DNA of 64,000 nt from Pomphorhynchus laevis (taxonomy: Eukaryota > Acanthocephala > Palaeacanthocephala > Echinorhynchida > Pomphorhynchidae), in the NCBI GenBank assembly GCA_012934845.2, contig WNNJ02003592.1, positions 1-64,000 on the forward strand, read 5' to 3'. Under the pieces are notes generated by a model. It had not been told where the DNA came from. It did no database searches and worked only from the letters and a program-made list of their open reading frames with translations. The first letter of the stretch is position 1; the number at the start of each line of letters is the position of its first letter. Of this stretch, positions 47,676-59,289 are shown in pieces. Made by a program: the position numbers and the translations under genes.

Positions 47676-47789
47676 CTAATTATCTGTGACTTTTGATGTT
47701 CTTTTTTTGTTTGTTAGTTGTCATGTAAGCGTGCATTTTGCACACATTTGCAACGTTTAATAAATTATTGTATTATTATAAATTATATA

Positions 47790-47925
47790 AAATCTTATAA
47801 CAATTATTTATTATTAATTAATTTTTTATTATTTAACTATTAAACTTCTATTCTGCATTATTTTTAATTTGCAATGTAAAATACGTAGATTCAGTTAGCT
47901 TAGTTAATTGATTATATAGTGTCGT
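47790..47925 (+). repeat. R repeat, right part (split by LINE B)
   Basis: AT-rich continuation of the R copy begun at 42935, ending with the conserved tail ACGTAGATTCAGTTAGCT. The tails at 12900-12920 and 62262-62282 are alike. Confidence 0.65.
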
Positions 47926-48934
47926 ATAAATGAAATCAGTTAGATTATTTAAGTTAGATAGCTCAGTTAGCCCAGTTAGATTATCTAAATAATTGATATT
48001 AATTGATTAGTCTGCTTATTTAATTATTGTTTCCACTGCTTTATGAATTACGCTTTACAAATAATAGCACAAGTCGAGATGTCGCTTGCAATAGCTTATT
48101 CAAGGTTCGGTTCAAGCATTATTCTTGGATGCCACTGTAATTTAAAGCACACGCTCAATCCAACACTAGACAAAACTGTCTTTGAGATTTTCAACATCAC
48201 GAGAGAAGAAAATTAGCAAAGAAGAGAAAAGAAAAAATAATAAATAAGGCTAATAAAAAGAATAGAGGACAACTTTATATTAAAGAGGACAAATTTATCC
48301 AATAATAGTTTAGCAAAATTGTAATAAAATTTTGAATTTAAGACAAATTTTCATAACGTGTGCAACATTTTTTATTCTAAATTGTAAAACGATCGTATAC
48401 AAATATTTATACTTTAATTCAATATGTACATAAAATCATATGTACATTTTATTGATACATTATTTTATATTGAAACTTGATCTGGAAGAAATTACGCCCA
48501 TTTTTAAAAAAGATTTTTGACTTATTTGAAATTTTTAATTTTACAAAATACCACGTAATGATAAAATATTAAAAATATTAAAACTTGATCTGGAATAAAT
48601 GACGCACATTAAAAAACTTGACATAACCTTCGATCTACTTATTTAGAGGTAGAGGGTGAAAGTCTTTAAGAAGATGCTCAACGCCATTTTCAAGCAAGCA
48701 TGATTATAAGGTAAGCCAGCGCTGGGATAGTATTATCAAAGCACTGTATCAAAAATTTTGATTTGTTAAACATAATATTTAGTTTTTGTAAGGTAAAATT
48801 TATAATATTTTAATATTTTATAACTTTAAGTTCAATTATTTTAGTGAGACTTAACGCTATTTTGTCCCTTTATAAATTCTCAAAAAACTTAATTAACGAG
48901 ACTGTAATTAGTTGCAAACATAATTTTTAAATAC
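47926..48934. other. AT-rich stretch with a small local duplication
   Basis: No clear gene. AAACTTGATCTGGAA followed by ACGC-CATT occurs at 48473 and 48581, a local duplication offset by 108 bp. Confidence 0.45.
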
Positions 48935-50074
48935 CTCAAGCATTTTTTTATTCTTTAGCAGATAACGATTCAATCGTTTAACAACTCTGCATAGCAAATA
49001 ATTTTCATCTGCGCTATCCTAAATTAACAAATGTCATTGGCATTCTGAGATCAGCATAATCTTACATCTTCCGTTATAACTGCATCCACAATTTGCTCGA
49101 TTAGTTCAGTTGGTATTTCCTTTCAAAACACATTTAAAATTCTATTAAATAACTGCATACGTTTTGTAAGTCATGCATACGTTTTGTAATTCTGAAAAAT
49201 CGTCATCAGAAGCCAAGATGTTCAACAATTTTGTTCTAATTTTATTAACGTTCCTCTGAGTCAATTTACTAGATGTTGGCAGCGAGGAAAGAAGTTGCTG
49301 TAGGCGGTCTTTTAGAAGTGGAAACTGGTCCTCACTTAAAACAGAATTTGCAATTAATGTATAATTAATTTATATAAATTTATACATAAAAGCACTCCAG
49401 TGAAATACCGTCTCTTGGTCTGACCGAATCATCTTGTTCATTGCATGTCTTTATATATTAATATTAGATATATTAGATATTATATATATCAGTATATTAC
49501 CGTATATTAGATATATTATAAATATATTATAAATATATATATTATATAATAAATTTGTAAATTGTTGTTGAATTTGAACAGTTTGCCGAAACTTAAAATA
49601 AATCTTTGTACTTCTGTTTTTAAAATTTTCAAATCAAAATACAAAAGATTGTTTTCACTACGATCAATAGGGATGGTATATATATGAGTGAAGGAAATAT
49701 TGAAACCGCCGCGTCAGGTTCATTCTGAGAATCCATATATACTTAAATATATCTTACGAATGTAACGGAAACTGACATTTTTTATAAAAAATGATTTGAT
49801 CTAAATAAAAATGATCCAATCTAAATCTCCGTTTGTGTTAGTGTTCACTAACACGGACGGAAATTTAGATTGGACTTTGTAATATATCGCCTTTATTAAT
49901 ATTTTAAATCATTAGTAGAAAAGTAATGCTATATACCATGACGGATAATATGAATTGACTGTATCCTAAAATGTATCGAAATCAAAATACTGTCTTTTAA
50001 ACAATATGCATGTACTTCCTGGTCATCTTTTGGGGTTCGCTTCCAGCATTGCGGGTTTAAGCAGTTGCACCTTT
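48935..50074 (-). CDS. Possible multi-exon gene of unknown function (partial)
   Basis: Five minus-strand exon-like pieces, each open and bordered by splice-like sites. In 5' to 3' order: 50016-50074 (RCNCLNPQCWKRTPKDDQE, acceptor CTACACAG, donor GTACAT); 49707-49724 (NEPDAA, acceptor TTCTCAG, donor GTTTCA); 49181-49334 (about 50 codons with DQFPLLKDRLQQLL and NKIRTKLLNILASDDD, acceptor TTTTAAG, donor GTATGC); 49066-49119 (EIPTELIEQIVDAVITED, acceptor GAAAG, donor GTAAGA); 48935-49018 (28 codons, starting DSADENYLLCRVVKRLNRYL, acceptor AATTTAG, donor GTATTT). The last two are exact multiples of three in phase 0. The peptide is helical and charged with a C-x-C start; I do not recognise it. First and last exons are not found. 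It could be a host gene or part of an unrecognised intron-bearing element. Confidence 0.4.
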
Positions 50075-52980
50075 CTGTGTAGAAAATAATTTTCGATTAG
50101 AATAAAATAGCGACAAACCTTGTTCATATATTTTATCCATAAACACGAAGTTCTTTCTTATTTTTACACTAAAAGACTTTATTTCAAAAATAGCCTGTAT
50201 CGTCATTTAATTTTCTTGTTACTATGACAATGCTTGTTTTAAATTTAATTCTCTTGATTTTTTTATAAAATATTTTTAAAATAAAAGTTAACTAACAAAT
50301 TTAAGCATTAATTGAAATTTTAACATCGAGATAAAACAAATTAAAGCGCGGTTGTGTATTTACTAAATTATAGGCATTTAGTTTCCATATCTTATATGAT
50401 CACATTTGTATTACTTTGCAAATGTAGTTCACAAGCCTAGACTTGAATTGAAGGTGTTTGCGAAAACTCCAATAAGTGTTAGAGCATGAAATTACATTTA
50501 CAGAAAAATGTAAACTTATTTACAGAAATCCACTCATATTTTTCAAAAGAGACGTAGCGCAAATTATATTGTTGGGAGCACATTGATCAAATGAATGTGC
50601 CCATAGGTGCACATTATATAATATCTTAAGGAATTAAGATAATATCTTAAGGAATTGTGATGCAAATCAGTTTGTCAGTATATACACAAAAATACTTATT
50701 TACGATTATTATACCTAAGTTATATTCAAGTACATTAAAGTATCTAGGGTGTAAGCTATATTTAACAAAATAATTTTTAAATAACTTTGCATACAACTTG
50801 TATACTTTAATCAGATGCCCATTCTGGAAAGTAAAATTAATAAATTTTTGTCATTCATTTAAATAAATTAAAAATATTTCAAAATAATTATTTGGATTTG
50901 ATTACATAAATGCATAAATCATTAATTTATCAATCTCTATTCCGATAAGCATTAATTATTCAATTTCTCGAACACAAGCGTGAAATTAGAAAGTATAAAA
51001 AATGTTATGATTAATTCATGTGCATATTGATCAACAAATTGCACTATAATATAGCATTATGTTTAATATTTTCAATCTATTTGAGTGTTGAATTGTTTAA
51101 ATAACAATTAAAAGAAAAAAATATTTTCGATACTCAAATTAAACTATAGAAGTTTTTTTAAATTTTTTTTATTTAAAAACTCTTATTTAAAACTCGAATT
51201 GAATGTTAGTGATTAACAAGTTCAATCAACAATCGATTCAATGAACTAAATATTATAATTTAACTATAATAATTTTTTAATATATAATTAAATATTTAAA
51301 TATAAATAAATTAATATAAATTATGATAAATTAAGCTATAGTGAACTGGTAAATTGTAAATCAATCGTTTATTTTATTATGAAATATAACGTTTAAGAGT
51401 ATCGACTATATGCAGCTTTATCATTATCTCTAGTCGTCAAGGCAATACTGAACAAATGATGACTGCGAAGGAAAGACTGCTTAGGCAACCCAATAACGAC
51501 TCGTTGTTGCAATTAATGGCACGTTGTTAAAATAAAAATATTATATATAATATATAATTTATATTATAAAAATTATATAAATATAATATATAATATATAA
51601 TTTTATATATTTTATATAGTTTATATATATTTTATCAAAATATAATTAGAACCTAATGCTTACTTATGGCCTATACAGAATGTAAGTAAATTAGTCAATT
51701 TAATTAATTTCGTTAATTGATTGATTCTTTACACAGTAAAGTTAACATACAATATTTAATCCTGCTTACTCTATAGCCATAATGACGTCTGCAAATAGGT
51801 TATAGCTAACCTTGGTGACGTTATTGTATAAAGAACTTTTAGTACTAGATTGAGAATCAATATACACAAGTAATAAACTTAATAAAGTTTTATTAAGTTA
51901 TTGGAGAATTATTTATTTTATTTATTTGAACTTGAATTGATTGAATCACATAATGATCGATTATTCCTCTAATAATCAAATTTCACTCAATTCAATAAAC
52001 TGAATTGATTAAATTACATAATGATTTATTTCTCAAATATTATCGTACAAATTATCAAGCATGATTTATTTTTAATAAATCATGCTTGATTTTTCATGCT
52101 TGACATTTTATTTTAGATAAAATGTCAGTTAATTATTTTTGAAATTAAAATATCATCAAATTATCATAGCGATTTGTTTTACTGTTATTTGTTGAAGACG
52201 TCTATTCGAAATAGGTTTAGATTAAAAATAGCTTTCCTTCAACCATTTCCCATAGATTAATAAAATGGTTTTAGAAGAACAATCTAGAAAATGGGCATTT
52301 CCGAAAAATTGGTAGAAATAATTAAAACTTTTTCCATTATTATCAACAATTTTATGACATTTTGTTGATATTTTTAACAATTTTATGTTAGTGAAAACAC
52401 TTCCATTTATTTAAAATTATTTCATTACTTTAATTATAAATATTGATTTTAACATCAATCGATTTTATGGAAATGACATGGCATTAATTTCCTTGGGTCT
52501 TCGAATCATTGTGTGATATGCATCAATTCTACACATACGAGCCCAAAATCGTTGATTTCAAAATAACTATGGACGTGCTATGTCTTCAAAACAGATTTAG
52601 GGATTGTTTATAATTGTCTATCACATGTAAATTGGCTTAATCCATTTGTAGTGGGAGTGGAAATGGCATGGCACCAATTCTCCAACATATTCTATTAGAT
52701 TTGCTCATACGATTTCTGCCTCGTAAATCTACTGGATTGCACTAAAATCTTCCTCCTTGGCTTAATAGAGATGTACGTTATGCATTAAAAGAAATTGTCA
52801 TGTTCTTGATATATTTTTATTATACAAAATGTTTGTGTATCAAAGCACACAAATAATTATACAGTGGCATAAGATTTTAATTTTTTTCAAAATTAAATAA
52901 GTGATGCAAAAGCTCGATTTACACACCGAATAATATGCCCTTTTCCTTGTAACTTTAAATCAATCATTGTTTCTTTTAAG
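50075..52980. other. AT-rich stretch, no gene recognised
   Basis: About 2.9 kb with AT-palindromic tracts (for example 51535-51640). Two diverged related segments lie at 52450-52560 and 52610-52750. They share GAAATG-CATGGCA followed by AATT-TCC, and ATACGA followed by a similar stretch. No convincing coding sequence is seen. Confidence 0.45.
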
Positions 52981-53049
52981 ATGCAAAAGGTAATCAGATC
53001 AAAGGCTGCCAAAGCGTTCGCCGCGTTACAGCTCATTCAGTGGCTCATT
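52981..53049 (+). CDS. Possible single exon, unknown gene
   Basis: An isolated 23-codon forward exon-like piece bounded by TTTCTTTTAAG and GTATGT. It begins MQKVIRSKAAKAFAALQL and ends IQWLI, a basic, helix-like peptide. GC is clearly higher than in the flanks. No partner exon is identified; 53210-53280 has a short open stretch (METHLKVIWQLYTELRLAYS) that might be another coding remnant. Confidence 0.3.
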
Positions 53050-55339
53050 GTATGTTATTATCTCTCCAACTTTTTATGTGAAAAAATGTCTCTTTAAAAA
53101 ATCTCTCTCTTTAAAACAAAAAGCATTGTCTCTTTATAGTATAAATTACGAGACCACCCATTTTGACTCGGAAATTAATTTGCGATAGTATTTATCATAA
53201 TATAAACGTCCCTATGGAAACGCACTTAAAAGTGATCTGGCAATTATATACGGAATTACGTTTGGCGTATTCAACGTGTGTAATGCCATGAAAAAAGCAA
53301 CATCAATTTATCACTGTTATTTTTAGTGCCAATAATACTGTCAACAATTTATTAATATCATTTAGCTTTTCATTACTTCATATATGCATAAACCAACTGT
53401 AAAACCCAACTTTTTTGACGCTTCTGTACCTAGCGGCAAATAATTACGCTCTTTCTCGTTTTAATAATATGAAACCAATAGCGAAAGGGGAAGAAAACAA
53501 ACCTATTTACCTTTTTCCGCTAAAAATGCATATATAGTTAACAGCTGTAACTATATAGACGTGCTATAATATGATACGGTGTTATTATAAAGAGCATAAA
53601 AAAGGAAAAGTTTCAAAAAATAATAACAGAGCTTTAGCAGGAAAGGTTTCATTTTTCAAATAATACAAAACCCAGAGCAGTATGATATTGGTAATTTACT
53701 TTTGATATCATTGCTTTTGCACAATTATAAAATGCACAATTATGAACGAAATTCACTTTAGTTTAACATATCAATAAAGTTCAATGCCTAACCATATGCT
53801 TCTTGACTTGTAATCATTTTGAATTTAAATTATTAGCAAATTATTTATCATCGTAAATAATCTACAAAGAAGAAAGATAAATTGGCGTTTTTACCTGACC
53901 ATATTTATTTCGAATAAATGATAAATAAACGCAATAAAATTTAAAAGTTTAAAAAATACAAATTTAAGTTGTGCTGTTGCATGTCTTACTCACATTAGTT
54001 TGCATGCGATGGGCTCGATTATTGCGCCACAGTTTGACAATCGATAAAGAAAGCACTATGTGCATCATAATACTATAGTATGGTGACTATTAAACGTCTT
54101 CATAAACAGAAGACGTTCAAGAATGGCTGAATGAACTTGAAAAAGTTGATAAATCGTTTATTTTAAACAATTATGAACTATAAAACGATACGATCAACGT
54201 AGATGGTCGTATGAGAACACTTACTAGGATAAGGACATTTATCTCTATATCATAGAGATAATACTTGTCAATCGATTAAAATGTACCTAACTTTAAATCG
54301 TTTAAATCGTAATTATATTTTTTATATTAATCAAAGAGAAATAAAACAATTTTCTTTTAATAACATGAATAAATAGAAATGCAGCATTATGTATTCACGA
54401 ATGAATATTTATATTTTATTTTTAAATAGATATAAATACACATATATAATAATTATAATTTTATTTATATTCGTAAATTATTTATCAATAATTTGATTAT
54501 ATGTAATTTATAATAAAAAAAGTTATGCTCTCGTAACTTGCACGATAATATTACTAATAAAAATTTTGGTAAAAATTTGCGTAAACCTACATCATGCAAA
54601 ATGTAAAAAACTTGTAAAAATTATAAGAATTTTAATAAATTTTAAATTTTAATAAATTTCAATAATTTGATTATTCATAATCTATAATAAAAAAATTTAT
54701 GTTCTCGTAACTTGCACGATAATATTACTAATAAAAATTTTGATATATATGTTTAAATTTTGGTTTAAATACTACTCATTATGTAGATTATAAATGTTTC
54801 TTTCAAATTCAAAATGTGTGCGTTATGAGCGTTGCGATTGACTAATTTCAGCATTCTTTCGTGGACCTCCAATTTTAACCTCCAATAATATGTAAATTAT
54901 TATATGTCGGCATTGCGTTTTCTTTTTAATTTATGTAATTCACATATTCCAGTTTTTGTAAAAAATGTTGCATAAGAATATTTTTAATTTAATTGTATAT
55001 TTTTTTAGTTGAACACTGAATTACTCCATTTATATGCAAATTAATTTCCAAACTACAATTTTTCATTATTTATTATTGAAAGTTATACATTACCGGTTCT
55101 TATAGAAAGATTGTATTAAAATAGTTTTAAACACAAAACTCATGCAAACTCTTTATGTTAAAAATCGATCAAAATTCTAATTAAAAGTACGGCAACAACA
55201 GGTAACTTCAGTATACATGTTTCAAATATCATCATTTGAAACATGTTCTTTATGATATTTTAATTATATTTTCAATTTAAATTTTTTGATGGCTAATTTT
55301 ATTCTGTACGTTACAACAATCCTGTATTTATGTCAACTA
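53050..55339. other. AT-rich stretch with a local duplication
   Basis: No gene recognised. A 39-bp perfect repeat beginning CTCGTAACTTGCACGATAAT occurs at 54530 and 54704 within a longer, imperfect 174-bp tandem duplication (about 54491-54745). Confidence 0.5.
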
Positions 55340-57640
55340 CAGTACGCTACATTTCAATATTGGTGGGCGTCATCAGTAATATTCTAGTCCTTCAGAAGAC
55401 GCGGTCTATCCGTTTACCCCAGGATATTACCCGATTTATCCCTAAGCACATATACACCCACTTTACTCCGTACATAACCCCAGCGCACTCCTCTTCATCT
55501 CAAGGTATTTTAATCCTAAGGAAGAGCTCCTTAAGATCATCTCTCCTTTTAAACTACTCTTATCCAACTCAATCTTGTTTATTATATCACTCTGTAAGAA
55601 CAGTAAGCGTATTAGCATAGCCAATGTCTATATTTGGCCAGGAAAAATTCACAATAACCGTGACCTTCTGGATCGAATATTGGGGAGCGGTTATGACATG
55701 TTGCTTGGTAACTTCAACGACAGAACTGGTCGTTGGATTAATGCAGCACTCCGCAGAGTCAGGAACGACTATCTTATTCACAAACCACCTTCCCCACCTT
55801 TCATTGCTCAACAACTAATTCTCTCCTCGACATATTACTGCTTCATAAGAAATGGTTGTTGAAACCCATCTGTACTGAGCAGTCGCGCCAACATCAGACC
55901 ACCTCTCATGTCCTTATTCGCTGGCGGATAGAGGAGGATACGTTACTTAGAATAAGGTTTCACTTTGATCCTATCAGAGTGGCCTTCTTTCAGGCAGCTA
56001 TCAAACTCTTCCCCGGAATTGAAAATGAGAGCTTGACTGAATTTAATTTATTCCTCTCTTCGCAAGCTACTGCGATCCTTTCGACTACCTATAAATTTCG
56101 AATATACAATCCCACTCCAACAAACCTCAAGGTCCTAACTAAAATGGTGCACCTTCTCAATCTCTCTGTTTCCGCCAAACAAGCCCTCTCGAATGAATAC
56201 TTGAGTTCTATATATAGATTTTAGCTAAGTAGGGATTGGGCGCGCATTGCTCATATTAACCCTTCTCACTCTTCTTTTTAGAGGATATTCAAGATGGAGA
56301 AGTTTGTCTGCTGGAAGGATAGAGCCTTTGGTTGGATCTGTAGCATGTGCCTTGACAAAGTTTTGTCAGAGTCATTATCCATACATAATTACCGAGCCAC
56401 ACAATCTCCCTAACCAATCCCGCCCTGGTGTGACTTCAGGAGTATGGATGTATCTGTTCCAGATAACCTAAACTCTTATGAGCCACTTCTGGGCACCTCC
56501 AAATCCAACGCACTACTAACAACCTGGGTTTTTCAGCTTTTGACAGGCAGTCAGAGCTATTAGCTCTGGCTAATCTGCGATCATCTATGTAGGCGTAATT
56601 TGATCCCACTGAGTTTTCATGGGTTTGCCAAAAAGCACTCGGTTTCTTCATCAATTGGTGAAGTGAATCAGTTTTGTCAGGATAACAGTCATCAGCCTGC
56701 TGTGACTGTTTTTCTTGATTTTTCAACTGCATTTGACGGGGTCTCAATTCTCTTCGTTATCTCCTTTCTCAGGTCCGTCGGGTTGCCTGCGAGAATTGTT
56801 AACAGGGTAGAAATTTTGATGTACACTAAGCGGTTCTATTATGAAGAAGACCCTGATGCACGTCAGTTCTATCCTATTACAGGTATGCCTCAACGCTCCC
56901 CCACTTTCTTCTATCTTGTACTTTGCTGCCTCCATTGTTCTATTCAAGGCATTTAAACGTGATCAACATCTTATGGTATATGCTGATGATACCACAGCCC
57001 TATTTTCTGGACCCAGGTGCAAAGATGTAGTTTCGGAAATCAGCCGTTTCTTTTTAATATTAAAATATCAGTTACCCTCATCCAATCTTATTTAAAACTC
57101 CAACAAATCGCAGGTGGTAGTCTTTCGTCGCGCCCGTGCCACCAAAAAGAAACTTAAGAGGCTAGCACTCTCTGCAATCTTCTCCATTTTTCAGCCTCAA
57201 CCACTCCCCATCTTCACGAGTCGAGTAAAATATCTGATTTTCACCATTACGGTGAATTGGTCGGCGAAAGCTTACCTGGATAGACTTAAACGTATCCGGA
57301 AGAAAGCTAGGTGGGCTCGGAAACGAACCCAACATTTGTCATTGAATGGAAAAACCAAAGTGCGCCTCTGGGGTACTTGTGCTATCTCGGAATTAGTCTT
57401 CTTATCAAGAGGACGTCCACCGGAGCAAATACTAAGGTTTCTCAAGATCATTATCTCGAGATTACCGACCATAATCCGTTTCGACTGGATTCTTAGGTGG
57501 TTGTGAAAGACCCTGAATGGTTCAGTCGGAAGGCGGCGCGCTAGTGCGGCCGGAGGGCTCAGATCCCTCTGAATCTAAGACTCTAATCAGATCGAGGCCT
57601 CTGATCCCTATAGATCAGAGGGATCAGATGCCTCTTTCCA
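55340..57640 (+). mobile_element. LINE D: 5'-truncated copy of the LINE C family
   Basis: Closely related to LINE C but lacking ORF1 and the start of the endonuclease; similarity begins at about 55370 (ILVLQKTRSIRLPQDITRFI). It runs through the RT to a 3' end near 57640. It does not have the 20-bp inverted repeat found in LINE C. 5' truncation is the usual result of incomplete reverse transcription in LINEs. The last 100 bp contain a GATCAGAGG/CCTCTGATC inverted repeat. Confidence 0.8.
55370..57510 (+). pseudogene. LINE D ORF2 fragment
   Basis: Endonuclease remnants: SIANVYIWPGKIHNNRDLL and LLGNFNDRTGRWINAA (55600-55760). RT remnants: FLDFSTAFDGVSILFVIS (motif A, 56720) and LMVYADDTTALFSG (motif C, 56970, with the catalytic YADD intact, unlike LINE C). 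The C-terminal region has KAYLDRLKRIRKKARWARKR (57265-57325), the counterpart of the LINE C segment. Several frame changes and stops break it. It lacks the first part of the endonuclease. Confidence 0.8.
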
Positions 57641-58054
57641 ATATATGCGATTCACGTTTCGCTTATTCACATTTTAACTGATGATTACTCGAATCGTCTG
57701 CTTTTAATGGCAATAAGATTTAATGAAATACTCGTCTTACATTTTGGAAATTTAATTGAAATCATTTCTGATTTCAAATTAAATCAACGTTGATAGGGGA
57801 AGGTGGAACCTTCAGTTTGAAAACCTACCTATTTTTTCGATTGATTACTTCTATCAAACTAGTCATCTATAGTTTGTTTCCTAATTTTAAGTTGATATGC
57901 CGTGCAGTCATTGTTACCATTGAAATTTTAATGACTTCATTCTGCACGCTACTATAATCCTATCTATAAGCCAACAGCAGTACACAAAATTCTAGTATTG
58001 ATAGACCTCATAATCTAGTGAACCAATACCTACTTTTCACGTTTCTGTTCTTTT
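57641..58054. other. Unassigned stretch between LINE D and the RTX fragment
   Basis: About 410 bp. The part nearest 58054 may hold more of the RTX C-terminal region on the minus strand, but I cannot read it with confidence. Confidence 0.35.
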
Positions 58055-58345
58055 CATATTGGCTGACAGTCATTCGATTCGTCTACTTTATTGGCGAGAC
58101 TTTGATCGGCAACAGTCCAGCCCGTGAGTCCATACGGTATCAATTTCGTTAACGCAGATACACCGATACGAATCACACAACTGGATTCCCATTCTGATTG
58201 CAAAGGCGATTGTGATGCTAGAATCATATAGTCGAGTGCCCATTGAGTTAACGGGAATGGCGTTAAGAAACTCACCGGAGTAATTTCTACACACTGCTAG
58301 CAGCCTGGCGCTCGCTTCGGTAGAAGTTGCTGAGTTCAGCAACTT
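58055..58345 (-). pseudogene. RTX-family C-terminal fragment
   Basis: Minus-strand frame at 58088-58342 contains NYSGEFLNAIPVNSMGTRLY, IAFAIRMGIQLCDSYRCIC, then VNEIDTVWTHGLDCCRSKSR. I recall this layout (SG-WL-ALP, G-RL-DE, G--LC--H-C-CG, VD--G-HGLSC--S-GR) from the C-terminal half of the same animal RT-like proteins that carry the Cys-rich N-terminus and ALDK-PGVRPIGIGE motif. In those a RPDG-W-DVTV motif follows, suggesting a restriction-like nuclease; it is not readable here. The fragment is isolated and dead. Confidence 0.5.
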
Positions 58346-58704
58346 GATTAGTTGTGTAAATAGGATCAGTCCTATGTTTCTGGTGTTCTTTAACCACTGG
58401 ATTCTCCAAAGTAAATTGTCTAAAGTTACAAATTTTAAATTTTAAAATTATCTAATATAATCTTATTATTTAATTATTGTATGATAAAAATAATTAATTA
58501 TTATCTACTTTTTATTAATTAATAATTACATAATACTTATATTATTATCTAATTATCAATTATATTTAAATTATTAGTTTCACCATTGAGTTAACGGGAA
58601 TTTATATTTATTTATTACAAATAAAATTATCAATTTATATTCATTAATTTATCTAAATTAAGATTATATCAATATTATTCATTAAGTTTATATTTAAGAT
58701 ATTT

Positions 58705-58767
58705 CCTCTACAGACTGTAGTCTGTAGAGGATAATTTTAGTCCTCTACAGATTACAGTCTGTAAAGG
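58705..58767. repeat. Two tandem near-perfect hairpins
   Basis: CCTCTACAGACTGTAGTCTG followed by TAGAGG (58705-58730) is an almost perfect 26-bp palindrome. A related palindrome, CCTCTACAGATTACAGTCTG followed by TAAAGG, lies at 58742-58767. The period is 37 bp and the outer flanks (ATTT before, AAAT after) also pair. Confidence 0.85.
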
Positions 58768-59289
58768 AAATTTAGCAATATTTTGCAATACGTTTGCAAT
58801 ATTTTGTTAAATATTTTAAATATTTTGTCATATTAAAGTTTTAATATGCATAATTGCAAATTGTATTGATTACTATGATATCAAAAATAGTAATTGCAAA
58901 TTGGTAATTGATAAACTGTTCTATTTGTATTGAATGCCTACAGCCTCATTACATTTTTCGAATACTAATTTATTTTACATATTGACATCATGCATTTATT
59001 CATTACTTCGAGCATGTATTACATGTTCAAAATGCTTTTTAAATTTAAATAATTTGACATCTTATCTATGTAGATTAACTGGAACCGATCAGTTATCAAA
59101 TTATTTTTAGTGGTCTATTTTAACATTAATTTATTTAATTTTTAATTTTAACGAAATCTAATTGAATGTAATTGATTTGCAATAAAACCGTTAATTCCCG
59201 TAATTACTGTAAGGATGATGTCAAAAATAGTAACTGCACAATTTATTTCTGATAATAAAGCAAAAATAATAAATAATATCTTTTATGTT

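Larger units (their letters stand above)
43167..47785 (+). mobile_element. LINE B: nearly complete L2/CR1-like LINE
   Basis: About 4.6 kb, inserted in an R repeat. It has a 5' leader with short tandem repeats (43229-43385), ORF1 (43438-44777), ORF2 (44816-47675) and a 3' region GTCATGTAAGCGTGCATT, then CAACGTTTAATAAATTATTG, the same 3' block as LINE A. A hairpin (arms 43137-43150 and 43153-43166, ATCTGAAACTTTTT) sits at the left border. It is the least decayed LINE here, with long frames and only about half a dozen frame changes, yet still dead. The reverse-strand fragments at 3552 and 22510 belong to the same subfamily. Confidence 0.85.
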
